Shown here: positions 15,429 through 21,858 of the stretch, in pieces
How positions within the stretch are numbered: position 1 is the stretch's first letter
Layout: every line of letters starts with the position of its first letter
DNA from: Treponema sp. UBA937
Lineage (GTDB): Bacteria; Spirochaetota; Spirochaetia; Treponematales; Breznakiellaceae
DNA: 21,903 nt
Assembly: GCA_002293455.1 (NCBI GenBank)
Contig: DBDH01000002.1
Location: 19,436-41,338 of the forward strand
Reading direction: 5' to 3'
Made by a program: the position numbers and the translations under genes
Notes under the pieces: generated by a model
Database searches by the model: none
What the model was told of the DNA's origin: nothing
Seen by the model: the letters and a program-made list of their open reading frames with translations, nothing else

Positions 15429-15520
15429 ATCTAAATCTTTGCTATATAATGAATTGTGTGTGCTTTCAGTTTTGCTTGCTGAAAAATGTTAATGAAATGT
15501 TAATTATAGCAAGGTAAGGT
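15400..15520. other. Probable attachment site (tRNA 3' end) and integrase upstream region
   Basis: The tRNA 3' half is the presumed crossover site. The 92 bases between tRNA and integrase hold an eight-base inverted repeat (TTGCTATA at 15439-15446, TATAGCAA at 15505-15512), a TTTCAG/CTGAAA hairpin (15464-15484) and two direct TGTTAAT repeats (from about 15487). These may be arm-type integrase or excisionase sites. A TATAAT at 15445-15450 may serve the integrase gene, with AAGG-type ribosome binding just before the ATG. Assignment rests on position. Confidence 0.45.
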
Positions 15521-16729
15521 ATGGAATACAAAGTTTTCAGAAAGACTGTTAAAGGTCGGAACGGAAAAGAAGTTCGTCGGTGGTATTATCATTGGACCGA
15601 CAGTTCCGGAAAAACGCATCAAAGAATATGTAAAAATTGTCGGAATCGACCTGAAGCGGAAAATTACATTAGGACAATTCCCTCTCCATTAAACACAACT
15701 TCCCAGGAAAAGATAACGATTGCAGACATCGCAGAATTCATGTATGTCCCTGGAAGTACTCATATAAAGCGGCGGATTCAGCTTGGCAAGATTATTGAAC
15801 CCGAAACAATGGTTGATTGTCGCAGGTATATAAAAATTATTATTGAAAAATGGGGTGAAATGCCGCTTCGTAATCTAACTGTCGATACTGTTATGCCTTA
15901 TCTATTCGATTTAGATAAATCCGGTCGTTGGAAAAACCGTTTTCTGGAAGTACTAGGCGAAATATACACTGAATCAGCGTGGTTTAATTGCTGGACGCCC
16001 AAACCGGAATTTAAGAAATTTGCGTCTAATTTCAGAAAGGCGGATATTTTCACCACCGCAGAACTTGAACGATTATTTCAGCCGGAAAATTTCCCTGATG
16101 AAATGTTTTATCTTTTTTATCTGCTATGCCTTTCTGGCGGCCTGCGTCTGGGAGAATTGCGGGCTGTCCGGGTTAAACAGATTATGTTTGACCAAAAAGT
16201 GCTGATCGTAGATGGATTTTGCAAACGGGATGGAACAAGAACAAATTATAACAAAACAGGTACGCCCGATCATCCCCGTCTGCGGCTTGTATTTCTGCCG
16301 GATTTAACCCTTGAAAAACTGAAGAATTTAATCACAGCTCAAAATCTTCAACCTGATGATTTCTGCTTTACTGTAAATGATAAGCCTGTTCGTGAAGAAT
16401 TGGCTGAAACAGTTTTTTATCGAGCTTTACAAAAATCAGGGTTTATCCCGCTTCCGCCTAAAAAGACACCAGCCAAACGGGGTGAAGGCAAACAAAAACA
16501 AAATAAGGATAAACTTAAACCTTTTGATGGTCGGAAGTTGGTTCCTCACTCTTTGCGCTACACTTATGTTTCCCGGATGCGGCGGGAACTGTCAGCCGCC
16601 GAATTACAACCCATGTCCGGCCATGCGTCAATAGAAATGGTTGATTACTATAATCGAAAAGTTCTTGACCTTGCCCTGGCTGCCCTGCCGGAACGGGGCA
16701 AAGAAGCCGCTGACAGCCTTTTTGTATAA
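15521..16729 (+). CDS. Tyrosine recombinase / site-specific integrase
   Basis: The 402-residue protein has an N-terminal arm-binding-like region (RRWYYHWTDSSGKTHQR, 19-35), a core-binding SAM-like domain (about 65-165) and a C-terminal catalytic domain. The apparent catalytic residues are Arg209 (SGGLRLGEL), Lys245 (NKTGTPDHPR), His343 and Arg346 (VPHSLRYTY), His368 (MSGHAS) and the nucleophile Tyr377 (VDYYNRK). All expected residues are present, so it is likely active. It starts 92 bases after tRNA-Arg and should catalyse integration at the tRNA 3' end and excision. A Lys-rich insertion at about 312-340 separates two catalytic segments. No excisionase gene is recognised in the window. Confidence 0.92.
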   Translation: MEYKVFRKTVKGRNGKEVRRWYYHWTDSSGKTHQRICKNCRNRPEAENYIRTIPSPLNTTSQEKITIADIAEFMYVPGSTHIKRRIQLGKIIEPETMVDCRRYIKIIIEKWGEMPLRNLTVDTVMPYLFDLDKSGRWKNRFLEVLGEIYTESAWFNCWTPKPEFKKFASNFRKADIFTTAELERLFQPENFPDEMFYLFYLLCLSGGLRLGELRAVRVKQIMFDQKVLIVDGFCKRDGTRTNYNKTGTPDHPRLRLVFLPDLTLEKLKNLITAQNLQPDDFCFTVNDKPVREELAETVFYRALQKSGFIPLPPKKTPAKRGEGKQKQNKDKLKPFDGRKLVPHSLRYTYVSRMRRELSAAELQPMSGHASIEMVDYYNRKVLDLALAALPERGKEAADSLFV

Positions 16730-16743
16730 CAGAAATGTATTTT

Positions 16744-16767
16744 ATTCCTTGCGGTAACGCAGGGAAT
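16744..16767. terminator. Hairpin between convergent integrase and topB genes
   Basis: An approximately ten-base stem (ATTCCTTGCG with CGCAGGGAAT, one G-T pair) has a four-base loop and sits in the 63-base gap between the two convergent stop codons. No T tract follows on the plus strand, so termination is inferred from position. Confidence 0.4.
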
Positions 16768-16792
16768 ATGCGCTTAGCGCCAGGTAATTTAC

Positions 16793-18811
16793 TTAAAAAA
16801 CAAAGACGATTTTCTCATTCTCCAACTTAAGGGATGCACTGAATTTTTTCCCATCTTTTTTCTTAAACTGTTTCTTTTTTGTCATTTTGCCATTCAGTAA
16901 TAATTTCACATCTTCAAAAGAGAGCGTCTTATTACATAGTTCTTTCCAGATAACAAAATCACACTTCTTTTCATTTTTGTATTGAGAACAATAAAATGAT
17001 TTCTTCCCTTCATACATTGGATTCCCGCATAAAGGGCATTTACCTGGAGAGGGAAATGTATATGTATCAAGGTTTATTTGTGTTACAGATTTCTTTGTAA
17101 ATATTTTAATGTCATTGAGAAATTTCTCACTGTCCATTTTTAAACTCTCTTCCCAGCGGGTTGTTTCGGATATGCTAATAAAAGCGGCTATGGATTGATT
17201 TTTTAATAAGTTAGAAATAAGAAAGTTACCCTTATCGGTAATAAGAATATTTTTTCCTTGCAGATTAGTATATCCACGATCAAAAAGCAGTTGAATAATA
17301 CTGCCTCTGGTGGCTGGAGTACCTAACCCGGTAAGATGACTTCCTTCTTCGCCTCTGGGATTTTCCATAAGCTGCAATAATGATGCAAAAGTAAAATGCT
17401 TTTTGGGTTCGGTATATTTTTCATTTTTATCAATTGAAAGTATTGGATATACTTCATTTTCTTTTAAGAATGACAAATTTTGATTTTCTTCATTCTCTTG
17501 TTTCCAGCCTCTCTGGATAACTTCAATCCCGTTTCCCGAAAATATATAGTTGTTTATTTTGATCTCACATGTGATCGAATTATATACATAGGCGGGTCGG
17601 AGAGTTGTAAAGAACTGCCGAAGAACTAATGAATAGATATTCTTCTCATCGGGAGATACATTATGTGGTAGTACGGCAAGAGGTATTAAAGCATGATGAT
17701 CCCGTAAATCCGCAGAGGAAAAAAGCCGTTTGTTATTCTCCGATATGTATATTTCGTTAGTTTCTTTTGCTTCACTTTGATATGCATCTTTTAATCTGAT
17801 ATATATATTTTTAAATAATTCTACATTTTCATCTCCCATCACACGAGATGGTGTACGCGGATAAGAAAGGCATTTGTGTTTTTCATAAAGATTTTGGACA
17901 ATATTCAATGTTTGTTCGGGAGAATAAGCAAAAACTTTATGGGCCTCTTTTTGCAGAGCCGTAAGGTTGAATAGTTGAGGAGATTTTATTTCTTTTCGCT
18001 CTTTTATCAGAGTGTGTACTTTTCCCTCTTTTTCTTTACCGCATATTTTTAAAGCGTTCATAAGAAATGAAGAATCGCCATCTGCAAAACGAAAAGGAAA
18101 ATCTGTATTATTTGGATTTATAAGTTTTACAGAAAACGGGATTTCTCCTTTTAAGTTGGCTTGAATTTCGTAATATTTTTCTTTTGTAAAATTAGCAATC
18201 TGTTTTTCTCTGATATATATTGCTCCCAAGATTGCACTTTGGACACGGCCGACAGTTAAAAGAGTTCCGCATCCTAAGGTAACAAGCCTGGTGAGATTTA
18301 TACCAATAATCCAATCAGCATGTTGACGGGTATATCCTTCGATTTTATATTTTTCATATTCTGACAATGGTTTTGCATTTTTTATGCCGGTAAGAATTAC
18401 ATCTTTAGTAAGAGCTTCCGAAACCCAAAACCTTTTTGCCGATTGATAATTAGTAAACCCGATATAATGCAAAATAGTTGCACCGATGAGTTCTCCTTCT
18501 CGTTCTGCATCAGTAGCCAATAACAAAGGCTCTCCCTTGTGTTGTTCAAAACAATATTTGATGACATCAAGCTGTTTCTTAGTTTTTTCAATAGGTGCAT
18601 AAAGCATTTTTCCTGGGATGATAGGCAAATCCTCAATCTTCCAAATCTTTAAAGAAGCATTATATTGTTCCGGCATGTAAAGGGTTAATAGGTGCCCTAC
18701 CGCATAAACAATACAATGTTGATTATTTTCATAGTATCCTTGTTTTTTATGGCAGTTTAAAGCGTCGGCGAAAGAAGCGGCAACTGATGATTTTTCAGTG
18801 AGTATTATCAT
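16793..18811 (-). CDS. topB: DNA topoisomerase III (type IA), mobile-element type
   Basis: The 672-residue protein begins with a Toprim domain: Glu6 in ILTEKSSVA, and the acidic motif at 99-107 reads ATDAEREGE (the middle acid is Glu where most have Asp). Catalytic Tyr317 is in LSYPRTPSR. The central region has VGRVQSAILGAI (187-198). The C-terminus has one four-cysteine zinc motif (Cys592, 595, 608, 617), then a repeat-type tail (LSFEDVKLLLNG, KKDGKKFSASLKL) found in TopB proteins of mobile elements. Such TopB proteins relax single strands and are often encoded beside relaxases on conjugative elements, where they probably help transfer or replication. A Lys-rich stretch at 641-657 may bind DNA. 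No Shine-Dalgarno is seen; a promoter ends six bases before the ATG. Base composition is AT-richer than the chromosomal genes. Confidence 0.92.
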   Translation of the reverse strand: MIILTEKSSVAASFADALNCHKKQGYYENNQHCIVYAVGHLLTLYMPEQYNASLKIWKIEDLPIIPGKMLYAPIEKTKKQLDVIKYCFEQHKGEPLLLATDAEREGELIGATILHYIGFTNYQSAKRFWVSEALTKDVILTGIKNAKPLSEYEKYKIEGYTRQHADWIIGINLTRLVTLGCGTLLTVGRVQSAILGAIYIREKQIANFTKEKYYEIQANLKGEIPFSVKLINPNNTDFPFRFADGDSSFLMNALKICGKEKEGKVHTLIKERKEIKSPQLFNLTALQKEAHKVFAYSPEQTLNIVQNLYEKHKCLSYPRTPSRVMGDENVELFKNIYIRLKDAYQSEAKETNEIYISENNKRLFSSADLRDHHALIPLAVLPHNVSPDEKNIYSLVLRQFFTTLRPAYVYNSITCEIKINNYIFSGNGIEVIQRGWKQENEENQNLSFLKENEVYPILSIDKNEKYTEPKKHFTFASLLQLMENPRGEEGSHLTGLGTPATRGSIIQLLFDRGYTNLQGKNILITDKGNFLISNLLKNQSIAAFISISETTRWEESLKMDSEKFLNDIKIFTKKSVTQINLDTYTFPSPGKCPLCGNPMYEGKKSFYCSQYKNEKKCDFVIWKELCNKTLSFEDVKLLLNGKMTKKKQFKKKDGKKFSASLKLENEKIVFVF

Positions 18812-18817
18812 GTGTAT

Positions 18818-18846
18818 ATAATATGTTTATATTGCTATTTTAGCAA
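18818..18846 (-). promoter_or_regulatory. topB promoter (leaderless type) with overlapping palindrome
   Basis: On the minus strand TTGCTA (18846-18841) and TATTAT (18823-18818) are 17 bases apart, and the -10 ends six bases before the topB ATG. The -35 lies inside a palindrome (18829-18849, arm ATATTGCTA with a three-base loop), a natural place for repressor binding. Confidence 0.5.
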
Positions 18847-18849
18847 TAT

Positions 18850-18880
18850 TTTTATCGACGGTAATTAACCGTCGATAAAA
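18850..18880. repeat. 13-base perfect inverted repeat
   Basis: TTTTATCGACGGT (18850-18862) and its complement (18868-18880) flank a five-base loop. Flanking T and A runs on both sides make it look like a bidirectional terminator, but it sits just upstream of the topB promoter, so it may insulate topB or act as a binding site. Confidence 0.6.
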
Positions 18881-18979
18881 GCTGCTGCTGTCTTGTTATC
18901 CCTTTTAAAATAAAACTTTCCAGTATTCACTTTGAGAAAGAATCGGCATCCATTTGGACGCTTCCAGGTTTCACTTTTT

Positions 18980-19003
18980 AATTAGCGTCACTTGACGCTA
19001 ATT
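18980..19003. promoter_or_regulatory. Palindrome copy 1 (half-site AATTAGCGTCA)
   Basis: A perfect 24-base palindrome: AATTAGCGTCA, two central bases CT, then TGACGCTAATT. It is identical to copy 2 and, apart from reversed central bases, to copy 3. It is probably bound by a dimeric protein. Confidence 0.7.
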
Positions 19004-19008
19004 AGGAT

Positions 19009-19113
19009 GATTCCCACAATCATGCTTCATGTGGAAATCACGGAATAGAAGTTTTCCACAATCGTTCATTCCGGACTTTTTAGAGAGTCCTCCATTCACT
19101 TCATGTGGAAAAC
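19009..19113. repeat. Nested hairpins with DnaA-box-like arms, unit 1
   Basis: Hairpin A has arms 19009-19018 and 19030-19039 (one mismatch). Structure B has arms GTTTTCCACA (19051-19060) and TGTGGAAAAC (19104-19113), with inner stem 19073-19077/19086-19090, allowing a three-way fold in single-stranded DNA. The arm core TTTTCCACA fits the DnaA box pattern TTWTNCACA. Confidence 0.65.
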
Positions 19114-19168
19114 TTTTTTCAGTAGAAAGAATTGACGTCCATTTGGACGCTTCCAATTTTCACTTTTT

Positions 19169-19192
19169 AATTAGCGTCACTTGACGCTAATT
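19169..19192. promoter_or_regulatory. Palindrome copy 2 (half-site AATTAGCGTCA)
   Basis: The same 24-base palindrome as copy 1, in the second tandem unit, 189 bases on, with the same central CT. Confidence 0.7.
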
Positions 19193-19197
19193 AGGAT

Positions 19198-19302
19198 GAT
19201 TTCCACAATCATGCTTCATGTGGAAATCACGGAATAGAAGTTTTCCACAATCGTTCATTCCGGACTTTTTAGAGAGTCCTCCATTCACTTCATGTGGAAA
19301 AC
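19198..19302. repeat. Nested hairpins with DnaA-box-like arms, unit 2
   Basis: The same layout as in unit 1: hairpin A at 19198-19207/19219-19228, now a perfect ten-base stem, and structure B at 19240-19249/19293-19302 with the inner GGACT/AGTCC stem. TTTTCCACA occurs at 19241-19249 and its complement at 19293-19301. Confidence 0.65.
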
Positions 19303-19318
19303 TTTTTTCAGCTTTTTG

Positions 19319-19342
19319 ATCGATAGACCTTAGGCTATCGAT
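19319..19342. repeat. ATCGAT-cored hairpin 1
   Basis: ATCGATAG (19319-19326) pairs with CTATCGAT (19335-19342) around an eight-base loop. It is followed 20 bases later by a second hairpin sharing the ATCGAT core. Confidence 0.6.
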
Positions 19343-19362
19343 TCTCAATGCCTCAACTTTTG

Positions 19363-19386
19363 ATCGATGGGGTGCAGCCCATCGAT
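19363..19386. repeat. ATCGAT-cored hairpin 2
   Basis: ATCGATGGG (19363-19371) pairs with CCCATCGAT (19378-19386) around a six-base loop. Both hairpins are preceded by a CTTTTG sequence, so the pair looks like a diverged tandem motif. Confidence 0.6.
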
Positions 19387-19421
19387 TATTAATTGATTAA
19401 CCGTGACGCAAGATAAAGGGC

Positions 19422-19541
19422 GTATTACATTGAGATGTATTTCCTTATGCCACTTATATTTATTATGTAATACATTGGGTATTTGTGTAATACACTGATT
19501 TTTGTAATTTCTTATTTTGTATAGATTTATTGCGTAATACA
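19422..19541. repeat. GTAATAC repeats (iteron-like) in AT-rich DNA
   Basis: GTAATAC occurs at 19467, 19487 and 19534 on the plus strand (each as GTAATACA) and inverted at 19422-19428. The first two plus copies are 20 bases apart, about two helical turns; the third is 47 further. The inverted copy and the first plus copy form a nine-base inverted repeat (GTATTACAT/ATGTAATAC). The last copy abuts the -35 of the relaxase promoter. Confidence 0.55.
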
Positions 19542-19542
19542 T

Positions 19543-19571
19543 TTGTTTTATACTTGATTGTTTCCTATATA
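19543..19571 (+). promoter_or_regulatory. Relaxase promoter
   Basis: TTGTTT (19543-19548) and TATATA (19566-19571) are 17 bases apart. The predicted start near 19578 gives a leader of about 50 bases that contains palindrome copy 3 and the ribosome-binding site. Confidence 0.5.
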
Positions 19572-19590
19572 TGGCATTAAGCTATGTTCT

Positions 19591-19620
19591 AATTAGCGTC
19601 AAGTGACGCTAATTAAGGAG
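19591..19620 (+). promoter_or_regulatory. Palindrome copy 3 (operator) abutting the relaxase ribosome-binding site
   Basis: The 24-base palindrome (19591-19614) has central AG, that is, it is the reverse complement of copies 1 and 2. It is followed at once by AAGGAG (19615-19620), seven bases before the relaxase ATG. Protein bound here, or the hairpin in the mRNA, would control relaxase expression. Confidence 0.6.
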
Positions 19621-19627
19621 AATTGGA

Positions 19628-20821
19628 ATGCGGCGAAGAATAATAAGATTAGATATATGGGGAAAAGATGATCCCTATCGAATTAAAGGAGTCTATAAAA
19701 AAGATGATATGAAAGAATTGCTTCATTTAGTCAGATCAAGCAAACGATCAAAAAGTTCTCATGGTATGGGAATAAAAAGCAACGGAGAGTATCGGTTTAA
19801 TGTCCATGATAAAAAACAATTTTGTGTAATTAAATTACGTTATTCTCTCAAGAAAAACTCACATAGTAAATTCTTAAACACATATCTTACTCAGGAAAAT
19901 AAAGATTCTGTTTTGACAAAACCCAAATTATTCGGCTGCGAAAAAGAAGAATATACATCTCACATGGCAGAAAAACATTTTAGGATTATTATTTCTCCTG
20001 ATAATCAAAATGTGGATACAAAAATATTAGTAGAGGAATTAGTGAAGAAAATGGAACAAGAAACAGGATACCGCTTCTATTGGATTGCCGCGGAACATAC
20101 AGATACCTTGCAGAAACATGCTCATCTTTTAATAAATGGAGTTGATAGAAATGGGAAAGTTATCATCTTATCCCCTCATTTTATTAAAAAAGAGATAAGA
20201 GATATGGCAAGGAATATTTGTACAACTCTGATTGGAGAACGAACTCCAAAAGATATTAAACTAGCAAAAGAACATGCTTTTACAGCAAGTCGTTTAACCC
20301 ATTTAGATGATCAAATATTAGCTCGTGGTAATGCAATAACAGGTGATGAAAAATTTGAGTGTATGATAAAGAATCCATCAGATACGCTGCAGAAACGTCT
20401 TGCTTTTTTATGTACCATTGGCATTGCGGCAAAAGAAAATAACACATGGAAGCTCGAACACAATTGGGCTGAAACCTTGAAAGCAATGGGAAGGTACAAT
20501 ACGTTTCTTTCAGTTCGACATGATCTAGCCGTCACTCAAGGGTATAATCTTAGTCTTTATACTGATACAACAGGACCCATTACCGGTACTGTTAAAAAGA
20601 TAATCAATATGGATGATGAAGCTGTTTGGAATAATGCCATTATTGTTGAAAATAAACAGTTGCAAAAAGCATGGTATGTGCCTATGTATTATCCTGTTTC
20701 TCATAAATTACAAAATAAAGAAATTGTTTGTAATCTTGAAAGAAACCAAAAAGGATTATTGACACCTTCAATAAAAATAAAAAATGATAGTAAAATAAAT
20801 CGAGAGATTAAAAAGCGTTAG
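19628..20821 (+). CDS. Relaxase / mobilization nuclease, VirD2-DUF3363-like
   Basis: A relaxase nicks oriT, binds covalently to the 5' end and leads the strand into a recipient. In this 397-residue protein, residues 66-103 (IKLRYSLKKNSHSKFLNTYL, then KPKLFG) align with the start of the DUF3363/RlxS-type relaxase domain, with Tyr86 a candidate nucleophile. FRIIISPDN (118-126) and the three-histidine region His157...His164-Ala-His166 (AAEHTDTLQKHAHLLINGVD) form the metal site. The typical helix follows (IKKEIRDMARNICTTLIGERT, 186-206), then a THLDDQIL motif. The C-terminal part (GPITGTVKKI, AWYVPMYYP) resembles the DUF3363 region but is shorter; many relatives exceed 500 residues. AAGGAG precedes the ATG. 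Coding is AT-rich and foreign-looking beside the chromosomal genes. Part of its 3' end is repeated at 21859-21903. The family call is by motif recall; I am fairly confident. Confidence 0.78.
   Translation: MRRRIIRLDIWGKDDPYRIKGVYKKDDMKELLHLVRSSKRSKSSHGMGIKSNGEYRFNVHDKKQFCVIKLRYSLKKNSHSKFLNTYLTQENKDSVLTKPKLFGCEKEEYTSHMAEKHFRIIISPDNQNVDTKILVEELVKKMEQETGYRFYWIAAEHTDTLQKHAHLLINGVDRNGKVIILSPHFIKKEIRDMARNICTTLIGERTPKDIKLAKEHAFTASRLTHLDDQILARGNAITGDEKFECMIKNPSDTLQKRLAFLCTIGIAAKENNTWKLEHNWAETLKAMGRYNTFLSVRHDLAVTQGYNLSLYTDTTGPITGTVKKIINMDDEAVWNNAIIVENKQLQKAWYVPMYYPVSHKLQNKEIVCNLERNQKGLLTPSIKIKNDSKINREIKKR
20725..20769 (+). repeat. Direct repeat copy A, inside the relaxase 3' end
   Basis: These 45 bases (starting TGTTTGTAATCTTGAAAG) recur at 21859-21903 with one C/T difference at 20746. 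They encode CNLERNQKGLLTP of the relaxase. Confidence 0.9.
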
Positions 20822-20839
20822 TTCCATTTTGGAACTAAC
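20817..20839 (+). terminator. Hairpin at the relaxase stop codon
   Basis: GTTAGTTCC (20817-20825) and GGAACTAAC (20831-20839) form a perfect nine-base stem with a five-base loop, and the TAG stop lies in the 5' arm. No T tract follows, so it may be a processing or stability element instead of a full terminator. Confidence 0.45.
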
Positions 20840-20844
20840 CACTC

Positions 20845-20873
20845 TTGCCTCCGCCTTTTTAGCATGATACTAT
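20845..20873 (+). promoter_or_regulatory. Leaderless-type promoter of the ORF6N gene
   Basis: TTGCCT (20845-20850) and TACTAT (20868-20873) are 17 bases apart, with TG at 20865-20866 as extended -10. Six bases separate the -10 from the ATG at 20880 and there is no Shine-Dalgarno. Confidence 0.5.
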
Positions 20874-20879
20874 TCTTCC

Positions 20880-21830
20880 ATGAATACAGATGTGGTAATA
20901 ACAGAAAAAATTATCCAAAAGCGTATATTCACCATTCGCGGTATGCAAGTAATGCTTGATCGTGATTTAGCAGAAATGTACCAAGTGGAAACCAAAGTTT
21001 TGAATCAAACGGTAAAGAGAAACATAGAGCGATTCCCCAAAGAATTCAGGTTTCAATTAACCGAAAAAGAAGCTAAAGACCTCTTTGAACGATATAGTAG
21101 GTCAGGTGATTTTGAAGAGGAGAGAGCAATATCATCTTCAAGGTCACAATTTGTGACCTTGGACAATAGGCGCGGGCATAATATCAAATATTTGCCTTAT
21201 GCTTTTACCGAGCAAGGTGTCGCAATGCTTTCTTCTGTTTTACGAAGTGATATAGCCATCAATGTGAGTATACAAATAATCAATGCGTTTGTGCAATTAA
21301 GAAAGATAGTACAGAACAACCAATTGATTTACTCTCGGCTTGACAACGTTGAACGAAAGCAATTAGAAGCCGACCAGAAATTTGAACAGATTTTTAAGGC
21401 ACTTGAAAACAAAGCCATCATTCCTAATCAAGGAGTTTTCTTTAACGGTCAAGTCTTCGACGCCTACGAGCTGGCTTCAAAAATAATCCGCTCCGCAAAA
21501 TCGAGCATTATTCTCATCGACAATTATATCGATGAAACTACAATCATCCACTTAACCAAAAAGAAAAAGAATGTAAAAGTGTTACTGCTGACAAAAACAA
21601 TCAGCAAACAACTTACCTTGGACATTCAAAAAGCCAACGAACAATACGGTAATTTTACAGTAAAACAATTTACTCAAAGCCATGACCGTTTTTTACTTAT
21701 TGATGGAGGTAAAGAAGTGTATCACATTGGGGCTTCTCTGAAAGATTTAGGCAAAAAGTGGTTTGCGTTTTCTAAGATGGAAAGTACATCTATAGCAAGC
21801 ATCGTGAAATCGATTTCAGGGCTGATATAA
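20880..21830 (+). CDS. ORF6N-domain protein with C-terminal phospholipase D-like region
   Basis: Residues 1 to about 140 are an ORF6N (KilA/ORF6 N-terminal) DNA-binding domain (FTIRGMQVMLDRDLAEMYQV at 17-36, ERFPKEFRFQLT, YLPYAFTEQGVAML at 104-117), which is common in phage and mobile-element proteins. Residues about 145-180 are charged and probably coiled coil. Residues about 185-316 resemble one half of a PLD-like fold: VFDAYELASKIIRSAKSSIILIDNYID (193-219), KVLLLTK and SHDRFLLID (267-275), with YHIGASLKDLGKKWFAFSK near the end. The HxK pair of true PLD enzymes is not seen (HDR instead), so catalysis is uncertain. The role is unknown; regulators, addiction or phage-defence functions are possible. 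The gene has its own promoter and lies between direct repeats. Confidence 0.85.
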   Translation: MNTDVVITEKIIQKRIFTIRGMQVMLDRDLAEMYQVETKVLNQTVKRNIERFPKEFRFQLTEKEAKDLFERYSRSGDFEEERAISSSRSQFVTLDNRRGHNIKYLPYAFTEQGVAMLSSVLRSDIAINVSIQIINAFVQLRKIVQNNQLIYSRLDNVERKQLEADQKFEQIFKALENKAIIPNQGVFFNGQVFDAYELASKIIRSAKSSIILIDNYIDETTIIHLTKKKKNVKVLLLTKTISKQLTLDIQKANEQYGNFTVKQFTQSHDRFLLIDGGKEVYHIGASLKDLGKKWFAFSKMESTSIASIVKSISGLI

Positions 21831-21858
21831 ACAAGGAGATCATTCCTGCTTTAGTTTC

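Larger units (their letters stand above)
18935..19311. repeat. 189-base tandem duplication, two units
   Basis: Unit 1 (18935-19122) and unit 2 (19124-19311) repeat with a period of exactly 189 bases. I count six differences, all in the first half; the last 100 or so bases are identical, so the duplication is recent or maintained. Each unit contains a GGACG-type inverted repeat, a 24-base palindrome, a 31-base hairpin with arm GATTTCCACA, and a 63-base structure with arm GTTTTCCACA enclosing an inner GGACT/AGTCC hairpin. In unit 2 the first and third structures pair perfectly; unit 1 has a mismatch in each. Confidence 0.9.
18812..19627. other. 816-base control region between divergent topB and relaxase genes
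   Basis: No credible gene is present here; a 65-codon minus-strand frame at 19345-19542 lies over repeats. In order the region holds the topB promoter with an overlapping palindrome, a 13-base hairpin, a 189-base tandem duplication carrying palindromes and DnaA-box-like pairs, two ATCGAT-cored hairpins, AT-rich DNA with four GTAATAC repeats, the relaxase promoter and a third copy of the 24-base palindrome. Position next to a relaxase suggests oriT; DnaA-like boxes, repeats and AT richness suggest a replication origin. Either or both are possible. Confidence 0.6.

Noticed and set aside
18935..19311. CRISPR array
   Set aside because: There are only two long units with a 189-base period, no short repeat-spacer alternation and no cas genes.
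19345..19542. Minus-strand frame of 65 codons in the control region
   Set aside because: It lies over hairpins and GTAATAC repeats in AT-rich DNA, with no ribosome-binding site; the frame is best explained by base composition.
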